Numbered from the stretch's first letter, positions 1 through 7,134 are shown. The stretch: DNA of 11,439 nucleotides from DATKWV01 sp035529405 (GCA_035529405.1 DATKWV010000028.1:1-11439); one strand, 5' to 3'. Translations and numbers: made by a program. The notes: generated by a model from the sequence alone, not told the origin.

Positions 1-914
1 TTGTGGGCAATGACCTGCATCCCAATGACGATGACGGCCACGGCACCCACGTAACCGGTACTCTTGCCCAGACTACAAACAACAGTTACGGTGTGGCGGG
101 TATAGCATTCAACTGTGCAATCATGCCGGTCAAAGTCCTTAACAAAAAAGGCGAAGCACCTTATACACAAGTCGCAGAAGGTGTTTACTTTGCCGCCGAT
201 AACGGCGCTGATGTTATAAACTTAAGTCTTGGCGGCCCCTACGATGACACCACCCTCAGAAATGCCATTGCCTATGCCCACAACCACGGTGTTGTTATCG
301 TTTGTGCCGCCGGCAACGAGGCCGAATACGGAAATGACCCTCATTATCCAGCGGCTTATCCCCAGTCTATCGCGGTTGGTGCAACGCAATATGACCGCAA
401 CCGCGCACCATATTCCAATACAGGCTCTTATCTGGACCTTGTCGCTCCCGGCGGGAATAACAGTTTAGACCAGAACGGTGATGGGAATGTCGATGGTATT
501 TTACAGCAGACCTTTGGTGCTAATCCGAGAGATTGGAGCAAATGGTGGTTATACGAAGGAACCTCAATGGCCGCTCCTCACGTTAGTGCAACTGCCGCCC
601 TTTTAATCGCCAACGGCCTGACCGACCCCAATCTTGTCCGAGAAGCCCTTGAAAACACCGCAGACGACCTCGGCTCGCCCGGCTGGGACAGCGAATACGG
701 CTGGGGAATTATTAACCCTTACGCCGCCCTGAATTACTGCCCAAGCCCGCCGCTTGGGGACTTTAACGCCGACTGCGTTGTTGATATGCAGGATTTGGCC
801 GCCCTTTGCACAGCCTGGTTAATGGCCGAACCCTCGAAGGACATCGCCCCGCCCGCAGGCGACGGCATAGTCAACTTCCTCGACTTCGCTGTCTTGGCTG
901 CACAAATACAGTAA
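1..914 (+). CDS. Secreted subtilisin-like serine protease with C-terminal dockerin-like module (5' truncated)
   Basis: Peptidase family S8 (subtilase), cut off at its 5' end by the window edge. Numbering from the GTG at position 3, the catalytic His is H13 in GHGTHV, the oxyanion Asn is N105 in AAGNE, and the nucleophile is S188 in GTSMAAPHV. The Asp motif and any signal peptide must lie upstream. The partial codon at positions 1-2 fits a Phe before VGND, the usual subtilase context, so the GTG is an internal Val and not a start. Residues 155-166 form an acidic DxNxDxxxDG loop, probably a calcium site inserted in the catalytic domain. Residues 252-303 (GDFNADCVVDMQDL, then AGDGIVNFLDF) are two dockerin-like calcium loops, as found on many secreted Phycisphaerae enzymes. 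Expected role: extracellular or cell-surface proteolysis. The substrate cannot be read from the sequence. The family assignment is very secure and the dockerin call is strong by pattern. Confidence 0.95.
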   Translation, partial: VGNDLHPNDDDGHGTHVTGTLAQTTNNSYGVAGIAFNCAIMPVKVLNKKGEAPYTQVAEGVYFAADNGADVINLSLGGPYDDTTLRNAIAYAHNHGVVIVCAAGNEAEYGNDPHYPAAYPQSIAVGATQYDRNRAPYSNTGSYLDLVAPGGNNSLDQNGDGNVDGILQQTFGANPRDWSKWWLYEGTSMAAPHVSATAALLIANGLTDPNLVREALENTADDLGSPGWDSEYGWGIINPYAALNYCPSPPLGDFNADCVVDMQDLAALCTAWLMAEPSKDIAPPAGDGIVNFLDFAVLAAQIQ

Positions 915-1005
915 TTTCCTTGCCGGCGACTGCTTACCCGCATTCAGCCTTCCCGTGTTCGATATCGCTGCTTGTGCGGTATTTTTCCGCCCCCGGCAAA
1001 GGTGC

Positions 1006-1032
1006 GGGCTCCGGCCGGCAAAGCCGGAGCCC
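1006..1032. terminator. Hairpin between convergent genes, possible bidirectional terminator
   Basis: A perfect 10-bp stem, GGGCTCCGGC (1006-1015) paired with GCCGGAGCCC (1023-1032), closes a 7-nt loop. It sits between the stop of the protease gene (914) and the stop of the convergent minus-strand gene (1077), where a shared terminator is expected. Neither side carries a clean T-run in the transcribed direction, so it may be a factor-assisted terminator or an RNA 3'-end stabiliser. Confidence 0.45.
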
Positions 1033-1076
1033 TTCTCAAAAAAGCTGCGTTATCTCAATTACTGACGAAGTTGCTC

Positions 1077-1547
1077 TTAATCGGCCATGCCTTTTTTGAT
1101 AATCACCACACAGTCCGACCCTGAAATTACCGTGCCGTCTGTCAAAGAACCGGTAAGTGACACTACCACCTGGTCTCCATCATTGACCGGACCCAGTGCT
1201 GCTGCAATATCCGGGGTATTGAACTTGAGCACAAGGTCCATAAAACCGTCGGGCCCGGCGTCCGTGCACCTGCAGTCACCCGGCTCAGCCACCGGTGCCG
1301 CAACATCTTCGGTGCTGCACCGTATCGCAGCAACGCCCGCCAGCATGACACTGGTTGTGTCAACCGTGTTTACATCGAAGGCTTCCGCACCAAGAATAGC
1401 TGCGGTCAGTATGCCCCTGCTTTTGACATTAAGCGGATTGGGGCAGGATTGGGGTTTGATGTCCACATGAACCTGCATCGGTTCGGCCAGGACCCACGTT
1501 ACCGCCAGTAAAACTAAGACTGCCGAAACTGTAAGTACTGCTCTCAT
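1077..1547 (-). CDS. Small secreted protein with an IDIKPGS-type domain
   Basis: The protein has 156 residues. Residues 1-21 form a clear signal peptide (short basic N-end, hydrophobic core, VLA before EP). The mature part starts with HVDIKPQSCPNPLN and continues with RGILTAAILGAEAFDVNTVD, GPDGFMDLVLKF and LTGSLTDGTVISG. I recognise this as the IDIKPGS-x-PN type domain that recurs in secreted proteins of planctomycetes and some archaea. It has no established biochemical function that I know of. Five cysteines in the mature chain (C35, C77, C92, C94, C146) suggest disulfides or metal binding. The domain usually appears as a tail or repeat unit; here it is almost the whole protein. The start ATG is supported by an AAGGAG ribosome site at 1555-1560. 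The protein is probably exported and β-rich. Role unknown; structural or adhesive use is only a guess. Confidence 0.8.
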   Translation of the reverse strand: MRAVLTVSAVLVLLAVTWVLAEPMQVHVDIKPQSCPNPLNVKSRGILTAAILGAEAFDVNTVDTTSVMLAGVAAIRCSTEDVAAPVAEPGDCRCTDAGPDGFMDLVLKFNTPDIAAALGPVNDGDQVVVSLTGSLTDGTVISGSDCVVIIKKGMAD

Positions 1548-1848
1548 AATTGTTCTCCTTTATTGTTTGTTGACTTTCAAAATTTTCCCGGCTTATCGGC
1601 CTGAACTGCTCTGACTATTTATTTATGCCCCCTTTGGATAGTAACCAAAGACTTACCTGCTGCAAAGCTTCCCGGTTTTCAATAAGTTGATTCAAGCATA
1701 CCTGTCTGCCGTTTGCTGTCAATTGGGGTTGGCCTCATTTTCTCATAGTATTTTTACCTACTGCGCCTCAGGTGTGAACTATTTATGACCTTGTCCGACC
1801 CTGGCTGCTCAAGGCCAGCCCCCGGCGGCAAAACGCAGCAGGCGCCGA
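1548..1848. other. Intergenic region, no gene seen
   Basis: About 300 bp between two minus-strand genes. It must hold the promoter of the small secreted protein, but I find no convincing -35/-10 pair. A short inverted repeat, CTTTGG (1632-1637) with CCAAAG (1645-1650), could be an operator; 6-bp arms are weak evidence. The 3' end near 1801-1820 is GC-rich with only 5-bp inverted repeats, so no terminator is claimed for the gene ending at 1849. Confidence 0.4.
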
Positions 1849-2643
1849 TTACTTCCAGAACGTTTCCTGTACCTGGCCGAGCTGCTGTGTCCAGCGCTCG
1901 CCGTTTTTCTCGAATTCAACTGCGTCCGGGTATATTTTCACAATCCTGACATTATCTATTGTTTCTGCCTGGCGCACTATTTGGCCGTCAACCATTGCAA
2001 AAGACCCTTTCAGGTCATACGCAATTGCGCCGACCACGCCGCGTTCGGGCGTTTTCAGCGGGGTCTTTACCGCATCCCGGCTGTCGCACAGGTCTTGCCT
2101 GAGTGCTTTTTCCGTTTGTTCAAGCTGGGCCAATTGATATTGTCTTTGTCTTTCAATGCCCAGCAGCTTTGATTGAAGTCCGTCCATAACAGCCAGCACT
2201 TTGCAGGCCTGTGTCCGCATCAAAAAGCTGTAATTGCTGTTGCTTTCCAGGCCTGCGACAATCTCGCGCGCGTTTTCATCCAGCAGCAGGGTCCCCAGAG
2301 AATATATCGAGTAGCTGTCCATCATCGCATAACGCAGTTCGTGTGTCTTGTGTTCCAGAAAGCCCGACTTTAAAAAATACCTGTTTTCCATAGGCATTTG
2401 ATTAAGCATCTTCAGAAACTGTTCCCACAGAATCCTGCGCGGGTATCTGAATTCTTTTAAAGCCGCAGCCTGTGCCGATTTTTCAAGCTCGCCGATTTCC
2501 TGCTCGTACCGGTCTTGGACCAATTGTCGCTGCCGGGCAATAAGTTTTTCCACATCCTGCTGTTGTTGAGCCTTTGCTGTTCGACCGGCCCAAATTACCC
2601 CCATAAGTACCGCTGCCGACATAAGAACGATTGGCTTTTGCAT
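1849..2643 (-). CDS. Secreted coiled-coil protein with PilP/GspC-like C-terminal segment
   Basis: I chose the ATG at 2643 (264 residues). It follows an AAGGTGG ribosome site, and residues 1-26 then form a normal signal peptide ending in TAKAQ. The open frame extends to a TTG at 2724, but that would bury the signal sequence behind 27 unlikely residues. After cleavage, residues 28-62 and about 160-185 are rich in Q, E, K, R and L and look coiled-coil. The middle (about 65-150) looks helical with no family I recognise. Residues 203-254 (VVGAIAYDLKGSFAMVDGQIV, then a VRIVKIYPDAVEFEKNGERW stretch) follow the short β pattern of PilP/GspC/GspB periplasmic domains: a self-referencing VDG-x-IV strand, then V-x-F-x-x-x-G. 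That suggests a periplasmic partner of a secretion or type IV pilus machine, but no pilus gene is in the window. It lies 81 bp downstream of the Dps-like gene on the same strand and could be co-transcribed. Function unproven. Confidence 0.7.
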   Translation of the reverse strand: MQKPIVLMSAAVLMGVIWAGRTAKAQQQQDVEKLIARQRQLVQDRYEQEIGELEKSAQAAALKEFRYPRRILWEQFLKMLNQMPMENRYFLKSGFLEHKTHELRYAMMDSYSIYSLGTLLLDENAREIVAGLESNSNYSFLMRTQACKVLAVMDGLQSKLLGIERQRQYQLAQLEQTEKALRQDLCDSRDAVKTPLKTPERGVVGAIAYDLKGSFAMVDGQIVRQAETIDNVRIVKIYPDAVEFEKNGERWTQQLGQVQETFWK

Positions 2644-2724
2644 TTTTCCACCTTCAGAATATATATCTGTTTGGCAACGCTCGCTGGTTTGGAGAAACAC
2701 CTTGTTTTGAAAAGCCGGACACAA

Positions 2725-3276
2725 TTACCGCATAAACGGGCCCACGAACGGCGAGGTTTCGCCCCTGCGCAGGAAGTGTCCCGAGGGCCCCTCGCCGAGA
2801 AATTCCGAGAACCAGGACTCGTGCTCGATTTCCTCGTTCAGAATTGCCTGTGACAGCGCGTATGTGCGGTGGTCTTTACCTGCTGTTATATTACAGATAT
2901 TGGTATAGCCGCGCACGGCACATCTTTCAGCCTTGACCAGCACTGTCAGCATGGCCTTGCTATTCGTGGGGTCCTCCGGCAGCAGGGCCGGCGGGCACGC
3001 AGACTTGTCATGGAAAACTTTCATATCCTGCGGCAATTGCCCCCCAAGCTCGTATATGCGGGGCACTAAGGCCTCGAAGTGGTTTCGGTCCTCGATTCTG
3101 GCCGTTTCTGCTATTTCCTTGATTGTCTCGCCTTCCAGCCCCGTGAGATTGACCCGCAGAATCGTATAATAGTAAAAGGTCGTCAGCTCTGCTGCGGCGT
3201 TGCTGACTAACAGCTTCAGCAGTTCGTCGATATTGATTCCTGCCTTTTCAACCATTTCTCTTGCTGTTTTTCCCAT
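2725..3276 (-). CDS. Dps-like ferritin (DPSL/thioferritin-type) iron-storage and peroxide-detoxifying protein
   Basis: 183 residues from the ATG at 3276, which has an AAAGGGG ribosome site just upstream. The open frame reaches a GTG at 3336, but those 20 extra residues lack the family pattern. The ferritin-like diiron ligands are visible: E30 (AAAELTTFYYY), E62/D63 with H66 (IEDRNHFEAL), E117 (KAERCAVRGY), E149 and H152 (NEEIEHESW). C94 (ACPPALLPEDP), C119 and C128 agree with the cysteine-containing DPSL group, described in prokaryotes as 12-subunit cages that use hydrogen peroxide to oxidise Fe(II). The expected role is cytosolic iron storage and protection from oxidative stress in an anaerobe or microaerophile. 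It is the first gene of a possible two-gene unit. Length and motifs suggest an intact gene. The family call is strong; the thioferritin-like subgroup is from memory of the family pattern. Confidence 0.88.
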   Translation of the reverse strand: MGKTAREMVEKAGINIDELLKLLVSNAAAELTTFYYYTILRVNLTGLEGETIKEIAETARIEDRNHFEALVPRIYELGGQLPQDMKVFHDKSACPPALLPEDPTNSKAMLTVLVKAERCAVRGYTNICNITAGKDHRTYALSQAILNEEIEHESWFSEFLGEGPSGHFLRRGETSPFVGPFMR

Positions 3277-3368
3277 TTTTTGCCCCTTTGAACATATTGA
3301 CATTTTCTTTCGGCATTGATACACTTTAGTTTGCACAGTCGGGCCGTTTTGAAAAGGCCGACAGAACC

Positions 3369-3401
3369 GTTTTTGATATAGGGAAAAAGCGGTTTTTGAT
3401 A
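3369..3401. promoter_or_regulatory. Pair of GTTTTTGATA direct repeats, operator candidate
   Basis: GTTTTTGATA occurs at 3369-3378 and again at 3392-3401, 23 bp apart (about two helical turns). It lies between the divergent Dps-like gene and the membrane-protein gene. Two same-face copies in a divergent promoter region are typical of a regulator site, but 10 bp in AT-rich sequence could be chance. Confidence 0.3.
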
Positions 3402-3544
3402 ACGGGGGTCACTCTTATGCGTGTATTTTGTAGGGTCCTGATAAAGAACAATGCAGATTACCGTACGGATTTATCGTTTTGCTGCCCGGGACGACAGGAT
3501 TACCCGATTGTGGCCGGCCTGTAACCGCATGACACCTGCGCTGC

Positions 3545-3581
3545 CGGCCGTTTTCGCCCTTGACGGGGACAAAAACGGCTG
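3545..3581 (+). promoter_or_regulatory. Leader hairpin upstream of the membrane-protein gene
   Basis: GCCGTTTT (3547-3554) pairs with AAAACGGC (3572-3579). The inner part adds CCC (3557-3559) with GGG (3566-3568), with small bulges. The hairpin ends only five bases before the AGGAGG ribosome site at 3586-3591. A second GC-rich pair, GGCCGGC (3512-3518) with GCCGGCC (3543-3549), overlaps its 5' arm and could form an alternative structure. This could tune translation. No riboswitch class is recognised, and no T-run follows, so a terminator is unlikely. Confidence 0.35.
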
Positions 3582-3602
3582 CATTAGGAGGTTAGCAGAA
3601 AT

Positions 3603-4091
3603 ATGAAATACACCTATTCTTCTTCAGGCGTGTTATTGGCGCATCAAATCCTTGAGATAGGCACCAGTCTTTATTGGTCTTTAGCCGTAATATCCCTTTT
3701 TGTGTTCGGGCTTTTGTTGTGCAGAAAGTTCGTTAAAACGCCGAAAGGGTTGGTTACTTCCTCTCTCGTTTCCTACGGATTACTATTAGTTAATATCTTT
3801 GATTTCTTGTCGGATCTGCCGATTCCCAAAGCAATAGGGTATTTTTGTTTTGCGGTAGGCATATATCCGAACATCCTTATTGTTTACCTTATAGAGGTGT
3901 TCACGGATTGGTTATTTGGAGAGGAGTGGTTGTTTGAATCAGGATGGTGGGTCATATTTGATGGGAGAGTTACCATCTACTTGGCTGCATTTACTATAAA
4001 CACGTTGGTTATCTTTGCGATAATAAGGCTGATTTTATACATTAAACACAAGCTGTCCGCTAAAAAATCACAAGGCAAACAGGCCGTATGA
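3603..4091 (+). CDS. Orphan four-helix integral membrane protein
   Basis: 162 residues; ATG at 3603 with an AGGAGG ribosome site 11 bases upstream. Four hydrophobic segments are visible at about residues 24-41, 51-69, 77-101 and 123-146. Basic stretches follow the first (CRKFVKTPKG) and the last (IKHKLSAKKSQGK). By the positive-inside rule this puts the tail, and probably the loop after helix 1, in the cytoplasm. The loop before helix 4 is rich in Trp and acids (EVFTDWLFGEEWLFESGWW). I recognise no family and see no catalytic motif. The gene is more AT-rich than its neighbours and stands alone between divergent and convergent genes, which could mean recent acquisition. It converges on pgk. 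Function unknown; likely in the inner membrane. Confidence 0.72.
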   Translation: MKYTYSSSGVLLAHQILEIGTSLYWSLAVISLFVFGLLLCRKFVKTPKGLVTSSLVSYGLLLVNIFDFLSDLPIPKAIGYFCFAVGIYPNILIVYLIEVFTDWLFGEEWLFESGWWVIFDGRVTIYLAAFTINTLVIFAIIRLILYIKHKLSAKKSQGKQAV

Positions 4092-4289
4092 ATATTTGCA
4101 ATGGCGCTAAGTTAGGGCTGGAGGGCTTCCAAGTCAACGGTGGGACCGAGAATACCCGGCCCTGAAAAGAAAGGTTGATAACAATATGAACAGACTCCGG
4201 CTTAAAACAGCAGCAGTTTTTATTCCCCAGCCCCGTTAGTCGTTACTCAATCCCCTATCGAAAGCCGCCAATCAGTGGTTAATGTACGG

Positions 4290-5537
4290 TTATTCACTTT
4301 CTTTTTCATCGAGGATTTCGATGCACTTGAATTCTTTGCCCTCGAGAAACTCAAGTGATGCCCCGCCGCCCGTGGAGATGTGGCTGATTCTGTTTTCCAG
4401 GCCCAGTGCCTGCACGGCGCTTGCACTGTCACCGCCGCCTATTATACTGCAGGCGCCTTTGTCGGTGGCCTCGGCTACCGCCAAAGCAACGGCTTTTGTA
4501 CCGGCGTCAAAACCGGCAAGCTCGAAAACACCCATCGGGCCGTTCCAGACAATTGTCTTTGCGCCCAGCAGTTTTTCAGCGAACAGTTTCCTGGTTTCCG
4601 GGCCGATGTCCATACCCTGCCAGTCGGCATCGATATCACCGCTGACTATCTTCGTGGGGACATTGGCCTTGAATTCTTCGGCAATAACCGTATCGGCGGG
4701 CAGTACCACTTCACAGCCCTGGTCGGCGGCCTGCTTGAGCATTTCGGTGGCTTTATCCAGAAATGCATCTTCGCAGAGGCTTTTGCCGATGTTGCGGCCC
4801 TGGGCCTTGAAGAAGGTATAGGCCATCGCACCGCCAATCAATATGCGGTCAACTTTCTCCAGCAGGTTCTCGATGACCCCTATCTTGTCTGAAACCTTGG
4901 CTCCGCCCAGAATAGCAACAAATGGTTTTTCGGGGTCGGCAAGCGCCTGGCCGAGAAACCTCAGCTCTTTTTCCACCAGAAAACCGGTAACACGAGGTTT
5001 TCCTTCCATCATCAGCGGCACGGTGTACATCGAGGCGTTGTCCCTGTGGGCTGTGCCGAAGGCGTCATCGACATAAATATCAGCCATATCGGCAAGCTGT
5101 TTTGCAAAATCGTCCTTGGCCTGACGCAGCTGGGCGTCCTCCCTGGCGGCCTTGTCCTTAATGGTCTCTTCCTTGTGAAAACGCAGGTTCTCCAGCAGCA
5201 TGCAATCGCCGCCTTTGAGGGCTTTGGCCCTGCTTTTTGTTTCGGGGCCGATGCAGTCATCGGCAAAAATCACTTTCCTGCCCAGCAGCTCGGAAAGCCT
5301 GCGCGCCACGGGCGCAAGAGAAAGCTTTTTGGCTTTTTTGCCGCCGGGCCGGCCCAGGTGACTGGTCAGAATAACTGCCCCGCGGTTGTCGAGGATATGC
5401 TTTATCGTGGGCAGGGCCTTGACAATGCGGTCGTCACTGGTGATATTGCAATTCTCGTCCAGCGGCACGTTGAAATCGCAACGCATCAGCACTTTTTTGC
5501 CGGCTACGTCGATGTCAGCGACTGTTTTCTTGGCCAT
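4290..5537 (-). CDS. pgk: Phosphoglycerate kinase
   Basis: 415 residues, full length. The enzyme transfers the 1-phosphate of 1,3-bisphosphoglycerate to ADP, giving ATP and 3-phosphoglycerate in the cytosol. The family signature VLMRCDFNVPL is at residues 17-27. The substrate-binding residues are all present: D21, N23, R37, H60 with R63 (SHLGRPGG), R119 (ENLRF) and R165 (GTAHR). In the C-terminal nucleotide lobe are AILGGAKVSDKIGV, VWNGPMGVFE and the hallmark GGGDS at 367-371, then STGGGASLEFLEG. No key residue is missing. The ATG at 5537 has a weak AGCAGG ribosome site, which fits a downstream operon gene. It begins 37 bp after the gap stop codon on the same strand, the classic gap-pgk order, so it is probably read from the gap promoter. 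No clear intrinsic terminator follows it. Confidence 0.98.
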   Translation of the reverse strand: MAKKTVADIDVAGKKVLMRCDFNVPLDENCNITSDDRIVKALPTIKHILDNRGAVILTSHLGRPGGKKAKKLSLAPVARRLSELLGRKVIFADDCIGPETKSRAKALKGGDCMLLENLRFHKEETIKDKAAREDAQLRQAKDDFAKQLADMADIYVDDAFGTAHRDNASMYTVPLMMEGKPRVTGFLVEKELRFLGQALADPEKPFVAILGGAKVSDKIGVIENLLEKVDRILIGGAMAYTFFKAQGRNIGKSLCEDAFLDKATEMLKQAADQGCEVVLPADTVIAEEFKANVPTKIVSGDIDADWQGMDIGPETRKLFAEKLLGAKTIVWNGPMGVFELAGFDAGTKAVALAVAEATDKGACSIIGGGDSASAVQALGLENRISHISTGGGASLEFLEGKEFKCIEILDEKESE

Positions 5538-5574
5538 TTGCCTGCTCGTATAATAAAGGTTGTGGGGCCGTGCT

Positions 5575-6588
5575 TTATACAGCAGCCATTCTTTCCATTA
5601 TATCAACGGTACGGTTGGAATAACCCCACTCATTGTCATACCAGCTTATGACCTTGACCATATTGCCTTTGACTATCGTGGACAGGGCATCGAAGATACT
5701 CGAGGCAGGGTCGTTAATGATATCGCTGCTGACAATCGGTTCGTCACAATAAACCAGAATACCCTTCATAGGCCCTTCAGCAGCCTTTTTGACAGCGGCG
5801 TTGACCTGTTCGACAGTAACTTCTGTTTTCAAATCGGCCACCAAATCCACAACGCTGCCGACCGGTACCGGTACCCTGATAGCGAAACCGTCGAGCCTGC
5901 CGTCCAGCTCGGGAATGACTTTCCCGATGGCCTTGGCGGCACCGGTGCTGGTGGGAATCATATTTGCCGCTGCGGCACGTGCCCGACGAAGGTCGGAATG
6001 AATCATATCCGCGAGCCTCTGGTCGTTGGTGTAGGCGTGAATGGTGGTCATAAGACCGCGCTCGATGCCAAACGTATCGTTGAGGACTTTCGCCAGGGGC
6101 GCAAGGCAGTTGGTGGTGCAGCTTGCGTTCGAAACACATTTGACATCTTTGGTAAGTTTGTGGTCGTTGACGCCCAGTACGATGGTGGCCTCGATGTCGT
6201 CTTTTGCAGGGACACTTAATACAACTTTCTTGGCACCGGCCTTAAGATGGTCGCCGTAACCGCCTTTCGGCGATTCCTTTACGCGGAAAATACCGGTCGA
6301 TTCGAGCACAATATCGACTCCCATTTCCTGCCAGGGTAACTGAGCAGGATTTCGCTCAGCCAGGACCTTGATGGCCTTGCCGTTAATCACGAGCTGGTCA
6401 TTTTCAGCTTTTACGGTTCCCTTCCATTTACCCATCACCGTGTCGTACTTGAACAGATGCGCCAGGCTGTTGGCGTCGGCCAGGTCATTGATAGCTACAA
6501 GGTCAAGGATGCCTTTTCTCTGTATCAGAATCCTCGTTACAGCCCTGCCGATTCGACCAAATCCGTTGATTGCTACCTTTGTCGCCAT
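5575..6588 (-). CDS. gap: Glyceraldehyde-3-phosphate dehydrogenase, type I
   Basis: 337 residues, full length. It oxidises glyceraldehyde 3-phosphate with NAD and phosphate to 1,3-bisphosphoglycerate, the substrate of the downstream pgk product. The Rossmann loop is NGFGRIG at residues 8-14. N34-D35 (AINDLAD) at the end of β2 favours NAD over NADP. The catalytic Cys is C157 in SNASCTTNCLAP, with H184 as general base (TTIHAYTNDQ). Phosphate-site sequences RRARAAAANMIPTSTGAAKA and DGFAIRVPVPVGS are intact, and the C-terminal WYDNEWGYSNR motif is present. The ATG at 6588 has a strong AAGGAG ribosome site (6597-6602). A promoter with a consensus -35 lies about 75 bp upstream of the start. It is the first gene of the gap-pgk operon. 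Confidence 0.98.
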   Translation of the reverse strand: MATKVAINGFGRIGRAVTRILIQRKGILDLVAINDLADANSLAHLFKYDTVMGKWKGTVKAENDQLVINGKAIKVLAERNPAQLPWQEMGVDIVLESTGIFRVKESPKGGYGDHLKAGAKKVVLSVPAKDDIEATIVLGVNDHKLTKDVKCVSNASCTTNCLAPLAKVLNDTFGIERGLMTTIHAYTNDQRLADMIHSDLRRARAAAANMIPTSTGAAKAIGKVIPELDGRLDGFAIRVPVPVGSVVDLVADLKTEVTVEQVNAAVKKAAEGPMKGILVYCDEPIVSSDIINDPASSIFDALSTIVKGNMVKVISWYDNEWGYSNRTVDIMERMAAV

Positions 6589-6643
6589 TTATGTGTCTCC
6601 TTTTTAGCATTTCAGATGCGGTTTTTGCCAATTTGACAATAGT

Positions 6644-6657
6644 TTCACAACAGTGAA
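6644..6657. promoter_or_regulatory. Operator-like dyad at the gap transcription start
   Basis: TTCAC (6644-6648) and GTGAA (6653-6657) form a perfect 5-bp dyad with a 4-bp centre. It starts six bases downstream of the predicted gap -10 box, so it would overlap the transcription start. That position suits a repressor of the gap-pgk operon. The short arms keep confidence modest. Confidence 0.4.
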
Positions 6658-6662
6658 CGACC

Positions 6663-6691
6663 ACTTTATTTGGCGCAGGCGGTGCTGTCAA
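6663..6691 (-). promoter_or_regulatory. sigma70-type promoter of gap-pgk
   Basis: On the minus strand, TTGACA (6691-6686) is a perfect -35 box. A 17-bp spacer and TAAAGT (6668-6663), four of six matches to TATAAT, follow. Transcription would start near 6656, giving a leader of about 68 nt before the gap ATG at 6588. Confidence 0.65.
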
Positions 6692-6914
6692 GAGAATATT
6701 GCCGACAACTGCCCTGGCGGTGACGAACGGTCACAAAAAGACATCAGGCGCGGTTTTCTCGTATCTGCCGCTGGCTTTGTTGTTGAGCAAACGATTCACT
6801 TTAAATCGAGTACGCTAAATTGAGTCGCAGGGGTATTCAGCTGGAAAAACAACTGAAAAAAATCAATCAATCGAAATTTACGGTAAAATTCGACGGTATT
6901 TGGGGCCTCGAACG

Positions 6915-6935
6915 GCGTTTTTGGCCCAAAAACGC
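6915..6935. repeat. 21-bp near-perfect palindrome
   Basis: GCGTTTTTGG (6915-6924) and CCAAAAACGC (6926-6935) are perfect inverted copies around a single C. The one-base centre favours a binding site for a dimeric protein or a cruciform over an RNA hairpin, although a 9-bp stem with a 3-nt loop is possible. Confidence 0.6.
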
Positions 6936-6999
6936 GGATTTGGCCTCAATCAAAACCGTCCACCCTTAAAAAAACGCAAAAAAACACCCGAAAAATGAT

Positions 7000-7047
7000 G
7001 CCAAAATGACAAAAAAACGCGCATCTTGAGCCAAAACGACAAAAAAC
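7000..7047. repeat. Imperfect direct repeat, 30 bp apart
   Basis: GCCAAAATGACAAAAAA (from 7000) and GCCAAAACGACAAAAAA (7030-7046) differ at one base and are 30 bp apart. There are only two copies, so this is not a CRISPR array. Confidence 0.5.
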
Positions 7048-7134
7048 TTGTTTGAGTTGGAGAATTGCTGCATGATGAAAAAATTACGTTACTTTTTCAA
7101 CAGCCCCCACGTTTACCTATTTTTCTTTATGTTT

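Larger units (their letters stand above)
6692..7134. other. A-rich intergenic tract, no intact gene
   Basis: Over 400 bp upstream of the gap promoter with no coding region I can support. The part from about 6840 to 7047 is strongly strand-biased: the plus strand is A-rich with repeated AAAAACGC and CAAAAA words, so the minus strand reads as repeated CGTTTTT. It holds a 21-bp palindrome and a 30-bp-spaced imperfect repeat, listed separately. It borders a transposase remnant on the right, which suggests a scar of mobile-element activity. Confidence 0.5.

Noticed and set aside
2644..2724. TTG at 2724 as the start of the secreted coiled-coil protein
   Set aside because: It would place 27 residues before a normal signal peptide. 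The ATG at 2643 has a good ribosome site.
3277..3336. GTG at 3336 as the start of the Dps-like protein
   Set aside because: The ATG at 3276 has an AAAGGGG site and matches the family's usual N-terminus.
4204..4220. AAAAC...GTTTT inverted repeat as the pgk terminator
   Set aside because: A 5-bp AT-rich stem is too weak, and it sits about 70 bp past the stop codon.
4186..4239. 17-codon ORF (MNRLRLKTAAVFIPQPR) between the membrane-protein gene and pgk
   Set aside because: It has a possible AAAGG upstream but at poor spacing, and is too short to judge. The start looks a little like a signal peptide, but nothing follows.
5046..5651. 201-residue plus-strand open frame opposite pgk/gap
   Set aside because: It lies entirely opposite the conserved pgk and gap coding regions, and its translation shows no family pattern. 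It is an antisense shadow of GC-biased codons.
6961..7047. CRISPR-like look of the A-rich repeats
   Set aside because: There are only two imperfect copies 30 bp apart, with no regular spacers and no cas genes.
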